Assembly: GCA_028873745.1 (NCBI GenBank)
Contig: JAPPNT010000023.1
Location: forward strand, 1-7,494
Source of the DNA: Chloroflexota bacterium
Lineage (GTDB): Bacteria; Chloroflexota; Dehalococcoidia; Lucifugimonadales; UBA1127
Direction of reading: 5' to 3'
DNA length: 7,494 bases
How positions within the stretch are numbered: the first letter of the stretch is position 1; every line of letters begins with the position of its first letter. A program made the translations under genes and the position numbers. Positions 1 to 5,076 of the stretch are shown here, one piece after another. The notes beneath the pieces were generated by a model. It searched no databases. It saw only the letters and a program-made list of their open reading frames with translations, and was not told the origin of the DNA.

Positions 1-181
1 CCTCCTCGAAGGGCAGCACCAGCAGGCTGCGCACCTGATTGCCGACGCCCGACGCCATGACCCGCATGAGCGCCAGCGCCAGCAGCACCCACCACCCGTA
101 GAAGACCCCGGAGCGGACGAGCGCCGCCGTGCCGAGTCCCTCGCCGCGCGGGTCGGAGTCGGATTGCTGAGTCCGGGCCAT
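1..181 (-). CDS. MFS transporter, amino-terminal fragment (runs off the left edge)
   Basis: This is the 5' end of a minus-strand gene; 60 codons are visible before the window ends. The start is the ATG read from 181 to 179, with GGAG (complement of 187-190) five bases upstream, a normal Shine-Dalgarno arrangement. Residues 1-25 are polar. Residues 27-31 read FYGWW and open the first membrane helix (about 27-46, rich in Leu, Ala and Met). The FYGWW/FYGWY motif at the start of helix 1 is also found in the complete MFS transporter at 1181-2461, where it is followed by a similar short periplasmic loop, so the two look like paralogues of one MFS subfamily (often annotated oxalate/formate antiporter-like). 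The motif-A loop and everything after helix 1 lie outside the window, so substrate and integrity of the gene cannot be judged. The gene is divergent from the 211-residue membrane protein at 417. Confidence 0.75.
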   Translation of the reverse strand, partial: MARTQQSDSDPRGEGLGTAALVRSGVFYGWWVLLALALMRVMASGVGNQVRSLLVLPFEE

Positions 182-186
182 GTACG

Positions 187-244
187 CTCCGTTTATCCAG
201 CCTGGGGTAAGCGGAGTATACAGCTTTCCGGTGCCGGATGTATG
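187..244 (-). promoter_or_regulatory. Candidate promoter and Shine-Dalgarno for the divergent MFS gene
   Basis: On the minus strand a -10-like TATACT (complement of 215-220, five of six consensus bases) lies about 34 bp upstream of the ATG at 181. The best -35 match is CATACA (complement of 239-244) with an 18-bp spacer, only three of six consensus bases. A leader of roughly 27 nt would then contain the GGAG at 190-187. The -10 is good and the -35 is poor, so it may depend on an activator or be a chance match. Confidence 0.35.
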
Positions 245-296
245 GCGGATAGCCGGAGAAGGTCGGTGCACACGCCCCGGCCTGACGCGGGCAAAT

Positions 297-316
297 TTTG
301 CAATTGGTGTTGCAAA
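297..316. promoter_or_regulatory. Inverted repeat TTTGCAA-N6-TTGCAAA, probable operator
   Basis: Two perfect 7-bp arms, TTTGCAA (297-303) and TTGCAAA (310-316), flank the spacer TTGGTG. TTGCAA is itself palindromic, so the same site is also two direct copies 12 bp apart. GCGG (287-290) and CCGC (317-320) add an outer complementary pair, and GCAAATTTTGC (291-301) is a further overlapping palindrome. The site lies between divergent genes and just upstream of the candidate rightward promoter at 322-350, which is where a repressor or activator of one or both genes would bind. No regulator gene is visible in the window, so the cognate protein is unknown. Confidence 0.45.
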
Positions 317-321
317 CCGCT

Positions 322-350
322 TTCGCACTGGCATCAGGTGGTGTTACCAT
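322..350 (+). promoter_or_regulatory. Weak candidate promoter for the 211-residue membrane protein
   Basis: A -35-like TTCGCA (322-327) and a -10-like TACCAT (345-350) are separated by exactly 17 bp; each matches four of six sigma-70 consensus bases. Transcription would begin near 357, leaving a leader of about 60 nt before the ATG at 417. The match is modest; position between the TTGCAA dyad and the gene is the main support. Confidence 0.3.
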
Positions 351-416
351 AGTTGTGGGCATAGACCTTCCTGCGCCATCATGCAGTTCTGTTCATATAT
401 AGGAGTATGGTGACCA

Positions 417-1052
417 ATGGCCGACGCAGTTGTAACGCTAGCTGTCTTTGAGGGGTTTTGGGGTCAGGTTTTCGAATATTGGCCCTTCTCGCTTACTGTG
501 GCGATCACTCTTGGCTACATCATCGTGGCCTTCAGCGCGGACATCGTCTTCGGTCACCGGCGCAGGGTGCCCCCCGGCGCCGAACCCCGCGTGGCGATTG
601 AAGTTGACCCCTCCCTCAAGGCTCGCAACCGCTTCCGCACGGGCGTCTACCTGGTTCGGCTGGGCGTGGCCGCGGGCGTTGTGATGGCTGCCGCCATCGC
701 CTACGTCGGCAACAACCCGCTCTCCATCGGCGCCCAGTATGGGCTGACGCAGGCGACCGACGACGCGACGGCTTTGGGCGCGAACATCGGCCTCGGCCTC
801 GCCGCAATCGCGGTGTTGGCCGCGATTTGGGTCCGTGCCGTACCCCTCGTTCTCATCGGCGTCATAGATTTTGCGCTCATCGGGGTCGTCATCTCGCCCC
901 CGCTTTTCAACGGGCAGATTGCGGCGCTGGGACTCACGGTCTTCCTCATGTTGATTCCGTTGACCCTCGCCACCATCGGGACCGTCTTCGTCTTCACCCA
1001 CTACAACGACGCCGTGAAACCCCGCGAGGTTGAACCCGCCCAGGCGCGATAG
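417..1052 (+). CDS. Unrecognised five-helix integral membrane protein
   Basis: I do not recognise this 211-residue protein. The ATG at 417 is the first possible start, because an in-frame TGA sits at 411-413. AGGAG at 401-405 is the only ribosome-binding candidate, at a rather long 11-base spacing. Five hydrophobic segments are visible, at about residues 23-45, 77-97, 121-138, 142-161 and 168-193. Helices 1 and 2 are separated by a basic, proline-rich loop (HRRR at 47-50), which under the positive-inside rule is probably cytoplasmic. The tail after 194 is short and charged. There are no cysteines and no obvious catalytic or nucleotide-binding motif. It lies alone between two MFS genes of one subfamily, the right-hand one on the same strand after a 128-bp gap, so an accessory role in transport is possible but is only a guess from position. 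A long minus-strand frame also covers the region, but the hydrophobic periodicity and the Shine-Dalgarno favour this strand. Confidence 0.75.
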   Translation: MADAVVTLAVFEGFWGQVFEYWPFSLTVAITLGYIIVAFSADIVFGHRRRVPPGAEPRVAIEVDPSLKARNRFRTGVYLVRLGVAAGVVMAAAIAYVGNNPLSIGAQYGLTQATDDATALGANIGLGLAAIAVLAAIWVRAVPLVLIGVIDFALIGVVISPPLFNGQIAALGLTVFLMLIPLTLATIGTVFVFTHYNDAVKPREVEPAQAR

Positions 1053-1104
1053 CGCAGCTGCTCCCGTTTGGTTCCCCGACGGCAGGTGGTGGCGCATCCG
1101 CCCT

Positions 1105-1143
1105 CCTATTGCTGCACAATAGGCAATTGCCGCACAATGGGCA
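1105..1143 (+). repeat. 18-bp tandem duplication with embedded 7-bp dyad upstream of MFS gene
   Basis: Two head-to-tail 18-bp units, ATTGCTGCACAATAGGCA (1108-1125) and ATTGCCGCACAATGGGCA (1126-1143), agree at 16 of 18 positions. Each contains the partial dyad TTG-N5-CAA. The first unit overlaps a perfect inverted repeat, CCTATTG (1105-1111) and CAATAGG (1117-1123) with a CTGCA loop. The unit junction forms the perfect palindrome GGCAATTGCC (1122-1131). The array ends 37 bp before the GTG start of the MFS gene, so paired operator sites or a leader structure are both plausible. It lacks a T-run and does not look like an intrinsic terminator. Confidence 0.5.
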
Positions 1144-1180
1144 GGGCTTCCCGGACCCCGCATAGAGGAGCGCTCCGCCC

Positions 1181-2461
1181 GTGCAGCAGTCCACCAAACC
1201 TCGCCTGTTCTACGGCTGGTATGTCGTCTGGGGAATGATCATCGTCGGCGCCACGGCCATGGCTGTGGCGGGCCCCACCTACGGCCTCTTCATCGAGCCC
1301 ATGCGCGAGTCCCTCGGCTGGAGCCGTGCGCTCTTCGGCTGGACGCAGACCGGCCACCTGCTGGCCGCGGCCGTCGGCGGGCTCGTCATCGGCCGCCTCA
1401 TCGACCGCTACGGCGCGAGAGTGCTCCTGGCCGTGGCGGGAGGCATCGCCGCCCTGCTCCTCGGGAGCCTCAGCTTTTTCCACCCTGCGTGGTGGTTCAT
1501 CCTCGCATACGTCGTGACCGGCCTCGTCGGCATACACGGCCCCGCGTCGATTTACGGCGCCCCGGTCGTCGCCAAGTGGTTCGTCCGCCAACGCGCACGC
1601 GCCCTCGGCATCTTGTCGATGGGCGCCCCCTTCGGACTGCTCATCGCCTTCCCCGCCGTGCAGTGGGTCATCGAGACCTACGGCTGGCGCACGGGCTGGT
1701 TGACGCTCGGCATCATCGGCCTGGCCGTCATCGTGCCGGTCTCCCTGCTCGTGTTCAAGCGGCAGCCCGAGGACATCGGCCTCATGCCCGACGGCGACCC
1801 GCCCCGCGAAGCCCGCACGTCCGGTCCGCGGCTCGACCCGGAGGCGCGCCAGTGGACGCGGTCCGAGGCGATGCGGACACCCGTCTTCTGGCGCATCACC
1901 CTTGCCTACAGCGTGTTCACCTTCTGCACCACGTCCATGGTCATCTTCCGCTTCCCCTACTTCGTCGGCGAGGGCATGGACGCGAGCATCATGTCCGTCG
2001 CGGCGGGCACCGCGCAGATCTGGACGCTCGTCGGCGCCGTGACCATGGGGCGGCAGGTGGACATCGTCGGCCTCGAGCGGTTGCTGGCGCTCAACATGCT
2101 CATCATGATGACGTGCTTCATCCTGACGCTGAACGTGCAGAACGCCTTCATGATGTTCGTCGCCCTCTATCTGTGGGCATGGGCGATCAACTCCCTCGGC
2201 GCGCTGCAGGGCATCGTCTACGCCGCCTATTTCGGCCGACAGCACGCGGGCGCCGTCAGGTCGGTCGCCCTGCTCGCGACGATGCTCTTCGCCGCCACGG
2301 CCGGGCCGGTCACCGGCTACGTCGCCGACACTACCGGCGGTTACGAGGCCGTCTGGTGGCCGTGCGTCGGCATCCTGGTGCTCTCCGCCCTGCTGCTCGT
2401 CACCGCCCGCCCGCCGCTGCACCACCCAACGTCACGAGAGGCGGCCTCGGCGGGGACATGA
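1181..2461 (+). CDS. MFS transporter, 12-helix, FYGW subfamily (oxalate/formate antiporter-like)
   Basis: A complete 426-residue secondary transporter of the inner membrane, of normal MFS length. I chose the GTG at 1181: AGGAG at 1166-1170 lies ten bases upstream, and this start places the family motif FYGWYV (residues 10-15) directly at helix 1. Motif A of the superfamily, between helices 2 and 3, is visible as GRLIDRYGAR (71-80), and a degenerate second copy GRQVDIVGLER (290-300) lies between helices 8 and 9, as expected from the duplicated six-helix fold. The central cytoplasmic loop (about 193-230) opens with KRQPEDIGLMPDG, a sequence typical of this MFS subfamily. Members are generally annotated as antiporters or permeases for organic anions, but substrate cannot be read from sequence; oxalate/formate is only a similarity label. 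It is related to the fragment at 1-181. No terminator is seen after it, and an ORF beginning at 2458 overlaps its stop codon as ATGA. Confidence 0.9.
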   Translation: MQQSTKPRLFYGWYVVWGMIIVGATAMAVAGPTYGLFIEPMRESLGWSRALFGWTQTGHLLAAAVGGLVIGRLIDRYGARVLLAVAGGIAALLLGSLSFFHPAWWFILAYVVTGLVGIHGPASIYGAPVVAKWFVRQRARALGILSMGAPFGLLIAFPAVQWVIETYGWRTGWLTLGIIGLAVIVPVSLLVFKRQPEDIGLMPDGDPPREARTSGPRLDPEARQWTRSEAMRTPVFWRITLAYSVFTFCTTSMVIFRFPYFVGEGMDASIMSVAAGTAQIWTLVGAVTMGRQVDIVGLERLLALNMLIMMTCFILTLNVQNAFMMFVALYLWAWAINSLGALQGIVYAAYFGRQHAGAVRSVALLATMLFAATAGPVTGYVADTTGGYEAVWWPCVGILVLSALLLVTARPPLHHPTSREAASAGT

Positions 2462-2685
2462 ACCTTGTGCGTCGGGTTCCCTTCAAACAATCCGGAATGA
2501 GGCAGTCACATCAAGGGTTTCGTGTTATAGATTCTTTCTATAGGTCGCGGTTTCCCTGCAATGCCTATGATTTAGGAGTTTTCGTAGCTGGCGCGCACAT
2601 ACGCATAGCTGATAGGTGCACCCTTTCGGAGCGAGAGAAATGGAAAACGCACCATGAAGAGGCACTTAGGTACCTTGCATTGTAG
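2458..2685 (+). CDS. Doubtful small ORF, 75 codons, overlapping the MFS stop
   Basis: An ATG at 2458 overlaps the MFS stop codon as ATGA, the usual sign of translational coupling, and the frame stays open to the TAG at 2683-2685. The predicted 75-residue product is soluble and basic in its first half, with a helical-looking, charged carboxy end (SEREKWKTHHEEAL at 57-70). I recognise no family. Against it: its third codon positions are far less GC-rich than in every neighbouring gene, there is no convincing Shine-Dalgarno (only GGGG at 2452-2455, too close to the start), and the region is where the operon promoter should lie. I think it is more likely non-coding, but report it because of the overlap and length. 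Confidence 0.2.
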   Translation: MNLVRRVPFKQSGMRQSHQGFRVIDSFYRSRFPCNAYDLGVFVAGAHIRIADRCTLSEREKWKTHHEEALRYLAL

Positions 2686-2740
2686 TCTGAGCATAACTAC
2701 ATTGTTTCATTGACAGTCTGTGATATGGAGAGGAGGGGAC
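2462..2740. other. AT-richer intergenic region upstream of the importer operon
   Basis: This 279-bp gap is visibly poorer in GC than its flanks and is the only place for the aapJ promoter. It contains an AT-rich dyad, TATAGA (2526-2531) and TCTATA (2537-2542) with a 5-base spacer, and two 8-bp palindromes, GGTGCACC (2615-2622) and AGGTACCT (2668-2675). The best-spaced promoter-like pair is TTGCAT (2675-2680) and TACATT (2698-2703), 17 bp apart but matching only three and four of six consensus bases. A perfect TTGACA (2710-2715) has no -10 at the right distance. The Shine-Dalgarno AGGAGG (2731-2736) belongs to aapJ. I see no intrinsic terminator for the preceding MFS gene. Confidence 0.5.
2675..2703 (+). 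promoter_or_regulatory. Weak candidate promoter of the aap operon
   Basis: TTGCAT (2675-2680) and TACATT (2698-2703) have a 17-bp spacer and would give a transcript starting near 2710, about 30 nt before the aapJ ATG, with AGGAGG in the leader. The -35 match is poor (three of six). Position and spacing are the main support. Confidence 0.3.
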
Positions 2741-3823
2741 ATGAACCGACACGGCAGGCTGGTTTCGCTCTTTGCGGTGATGGCGGCACTCTTGGTTGTG
2801 TTCGTTGTGGCCGCATGTGAATCCGATGACGGGGAAGACGCCCGCGAGAACACCCTCGATGTGATCATCGAGCGCGGGAACCTGATTTGCGGCGTCAAGG
2901 CTGACACCCCCGGCTTCGGCGTGTTGAACCCGGACGGCTCTGCTGAGGGGAATGACGTGGACTACTGCCGTGCGTTGGCCGCTGCCGTGTTTGGCGACGC
3001 CAGCAAGGTCGAGTTCAAGGAAGCCACCTCCGCCAACCGGTTCGAGCTCCTGGCAGCCAAGGAAATCGACGTCCTGATCCGGACGACGACCTGGACCGCC
3101 AGCCGCGACGCTGACCTTGAAGTCGCCTACGCGCCGACCACCTTCTACGACGGCGCGGGCATCATGGTTCACGCCGGCTCCGGCGTCGGCAGCGTCAATG
3201 AGCTCGGTGGATCCACCATCTGCATCCTGGACGGCACCAGCACCCAGGGCGCGGTCTCCGACTACTTCGCCGAGAACGGCCTGACCTACTCCGAGCTGAC
3301 CCTGCAGGACAACGCGGCCATCCGCGGCGCCTTCATCGGCGGCCAGTGTGACGCGTGGTCCTCGGACAAGTCGCAGCTCGGCGGCCACCAGTTCACGCTG
3401 AAGTCCGACGACGGCATCGACGCAGTTGTGCTGCCCGAGACGCTGTCCAAGGAGCCTCTCGGCCCCAGCGTCCGTGACTACGACTCCGAGTGGGAAGACG
3501 TGGTCCGCTGGGTGGTCAACGGCATGATCATCGCTGAGGAGCAGGGTGTGACGTCCGCCAACGTTTCCGCCATGGCCGCCAACCCGCCGAACAACACCGT
3601 TGCGCGGCTCCTGGGCGTCGGCTTTGACGGCGGCGCTCCCAGCAACCTGGGCATCGGCCACGGGAAGATCCCTGGCACCTTCATGCAGTCCGTCATCAGC
3701 CAGGTGGGCAACTACGGCGAGGCCTACGACGCAACCCTTGAGGCGGTCGGTCTGACGCGGGCCGGATCGCTCAATGACTCCTACGTCAACGGCGGCCTCA
3801 TCTACTCCCCGCCGATGCGGTAA
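2741..3823 (+). CDS. aapJ: General L-amino acid-binding lipoprotein of ABC importer (AapJ/BztA family)
   Basis: A 360-residue extracytoplasmic solute receptor that captures an amino acid and delivers it to AapQM. The ATG at 2741 follows a strong AGGAGG (2731-2736); a GTG seven codons upstream is in frame but lies before that site. Residues 1-25 form a signal peptide, basic then hydrophobic, ending in a lipobox VVAAC with Cys26 as the lipidation site, followed by an acidic linker. Family landmarks come in order: LDVIIERGNLICGV (39-52), DVDYCRALAAAVFGD (72-86), IRTTTWTASRD (113-123), TFYDGAGIMV (134-143), CILDGTSTQG (161-170), CDAWSSDKSQL (203-213) and KEPLGPSVRDYDSEW (237-251). The four cysteines after the lipobox (50, 76, 161, 203) sit where the family has them and could form two disulfides. 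Many relatives have Asn in the RNTTWT motif; here it is Thr115. Canonical proteobacterial AapJ is a free periplasmic protein, so the lipid anchor suggests a cell without a classical periplasm. Exact amino acid specificity is not predictable. Confidence 0.95.
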   Translation: MNRHGRLVSLFAVMAALLVVFVVAACESDDGEDARENTLDVIIERGNLICGVKADTPGFGVLNPDGSAEGNDVDYCRALAAAVFGDASKVEFKEATSANRFELLAAKEIDVLIRTTTWTASRDADLEVAYAPTTFYDGAGIMVHAGSGVGSVNELGGSTICILDGTSTQGAVSDYFAENGLTYSELTLQDNAAIRGAFIGGQCDAWSSDKSQLGGHQFTLKSDDGIDAVVLPETLSKEPLGPSVRDYDSEWEDVVRWVVNGMIIAEEQGVTSANVSAMAANPPNNTVARLLGVGFDGGAPSNLGIGHGKIPGTFMQSVISQVGNYGEAYDATLEAVGLTRAGSLNDSYVNGGLIYSPPMR

Positions 3824-3853
3824 TTCGTCAGACCCGGCGAAAAGCCGATGGAC

Positions 3854-3888
3854 AAAGGCATGGCCCGTCTTGCACGGGCCATGCCTTT
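3854..3888 (+). promoter_or_regulatory. Perfect 15-bp intercistronic hairpin between aapJ and aapQ
   Basis: AAAGGCATGGCCCGT (3854-3868) pairs without mismatch with ACGGGCCATGCCTTT (3874-3888) around the loop CTTGC. It begins 31 nt after the aapJ stop and ends 21 nt before the aapQ ATG. The downstream sequence (CCATATATTCTG) has no continuous T-run, so it is at best a leaky terminator. It could equally protect the aapJ 3' end from exonucleases. Either way it fits the usual need for far more binding protein than permease. Confidence 0.8.
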
Positions 3889-3909
3889 CCATATATTCTG
3901 ACGCCAGCG

Positions 3910-5076
3910 ATGAAAGAATACCTGCTCGACGTCTGGAACCACAGCAACTCCCGCGCCCGAGTGGTGAACATTGTCGTTGGGGTTGCCGCGGCGTTAATTG
4001 CCCTCTACCTGGTTTACTCCATCTTCTCCAACCTTTTCGACTTCCGCTTCATCACCGGCCCCTACGGCAGCCCCGACCGCAGCTCCATCTTCTCCGCCCT
4101 CGAGGTCGAGGCCAGTGACCCGCGCTGGCTCGGCATGCTCAAGGGCGCCGGCAACACCATCTCCGTGGTCGTATTCGCCATCGCCCTTTCCTCCTTCCTC
4201 GGCTTGGCCGTCGGCGTCGCGAGGCTTGCCAACAACCCCATCCTCACCCGGCTGGGCAAGGTCTACGTGGAGACATTCCGAAACCTCCCGCTGCTGCTCA
4301 TCATGTTCTTCTTCGCCTTCGGAGTGTTTCGAGCACTGCCGCAGATCCAGTCCCGTACGGGCATCGACGGCTTCTTCTACGTCAGCAACCGAGGCCTGGC
4401 CATCCCATGGCTGGAGCCGACGCACAGCATGTGGTGGATCTGGCCGCTCGTGCTCGTCGCGGCGGCAGTCGTGGCCGTCGCAGTGCGGCGGCGCAAGGAC
4501 AGGCAGGAGGAGGAGACGGGCCAGTCGATGCGCGGCAACACATGGGCGGCCGGCATCTTCCTCGGCGCGGCGGTGGTCTCCTTCCTCGCGCTCCTCCTCC
4601 CCCTCCGGCTCACGCTCCCCGATGTCGCCCAGTCCGAGTCCGGATTCTTCACGTACGCGGGCGGCAACCAGCTTGGCCTCGGCTACATCAGCGCCCTGGT
4701 GTCGCTGACGCTGTACTTCAGCGCCTTCATCGCGGAGATCGTCCGAGGTTCGATCCAGGCGGTGCCGCACGGGCAGGTGGAGGCGGCATCGTCGCTTGGC
4801 TTCACCGTCTACCAGAGGTTCACGCTGATCGTCCTGCCGCAGGCCCTCCGCATCATGATCCCGGCGCTGAACAACGAGTACCAGAACGCCAATAAGGACT
4901 CGACGCTGGCCCACGTCATCGCCTACGGCGAGATCGTTCTCATCTCGAACCGCATCGTGAACAACGCCGGCAACCTGTTGCAGACCTACCTGTTCATCTT
5001 CCTGGTCTTCATCATCACCAACCTCATCATCTCGACGATCATGAACACCATCAACCGGAACGTGCAGCTGAAATGA
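3910..5076 (+). CDS. aapQ: L-amino acid ABC transporter permease (AapQ/BztB family)
   Basis: A 388-residue inner-membrane permease that pairs with AapM to form the translocation path. Helix 1 is at about 20-40. The transporter domain begins near residue 74 (WLGMLKGAGNTISVVV), with the polar amino acid permease signature LGKVYVETFRNLPLLL at 115-130. As in other AapQ proteins the domain is split by a long insertion, about residues 145-255, carrying two more helices (176-192, 213-231) and the family landmark SNRGLAIPW (159-167). The EAA loop that docks on the ATPase is EAASSLGFTVYQRFTLIVLPQ (291-311). FIAEIVRGSIQAVPHGQ (273-289) precedes it. The last helix is about 358-378. No Shine-Dalgarno is visible before the ATG at 3910, and no other ATG or GTG occurs in the few codons upstream; a perfect hairpin ends 21 nt before it. 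The stop overlaps the aapM start as ATGA, so the two subunits are probably translationally coupled. Confidence 0.95.
   Translation: MKEYLLDVWNHSNSRARVVNIVVGVAAALIALYLVYSIFSNLFDFRFITGPYGSPDRSSIFSALEVEASDPRWLGMLKGAGNTISVVVFAIALSSFLGLAVGVARLANNPILTRLGKVYVETFRNLPLLLIMFFFAFGVFRALPQIQSRTGIDGFFYVSNRGLAIPWLEPTHSMWWIWPLVLVAAAVVAVAVRRRKDRQEEETGQSMRGNTWAAGIFLGAAVVSFLALLLPLRLTLPDVAQSESGFFTYAGGNQLGLGYISALVSLTLYFSAFIAEIVRGSIQAVPHGQVEAASSLGFTVYQRFTLIVLPQALRIMIPALNNEYQNANKDSTLAHVIAYGEIVLISNRIVNNAGNLLQTYLFIFLVFIITNLIISTIMNTINRNVQLK

Noticed and set aside
164..413. Two overlapping short plus-strand frames in the divergent intergenic region
   Set aside because: No ribosome-binding site and no family resemblance. 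They cover the start of the minus-strand MFS gene and the palindromic control region.
1105..1143. Tandem units as a possible CRISPR remnant
   Set aside because: The two units are directly adjacent, with no spacer, at only 18 bp, and no cas gene is present.
438..1163. A 241-codon minus-strand frame opposite the 211-residue membrane protein
   Set aside because: Its composition is the same Gly/Asp/Arg/His type as the other antisense shadows. The plus strand has hydrophobic periodicity and a ribosome-binding site.
1106..2425. A 439-codon open frame on the minus strand opposite the MFS gene
   Set aside because: It is a product of the GC-biased third codon positions of the plus-strand gene. Its translation is a low-complexity mix of His, Asp, Glu, Gly and Arg, while the opposite strand encodes a textbook MFS protein.
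1489..2685. A 398-codon plus-strand frame in a second phase over the MFS gene
   Set aside because: The part overlapping the MFS gene is an Arg/His/Pro-rich shadow. Only the tail from 2458 is considered separately, as a doubtful small ORF.
2710..2715. Perfect -35 hexamer TTGACA upstream of aapJ
   Set aside because: At a 16-18 bp spacing the sequence is the GC-rich Shine-Dalgarno of aapJ, with nothing like a -10. A start there would leave no leader.
2720..2740. GTG at 2720 as an upstream start for aapJ
   Set aside because: It would place the strong AGGAGG inside the coding region and add seven residues before a normal signal peptide. The ATG at 2741 fits both.
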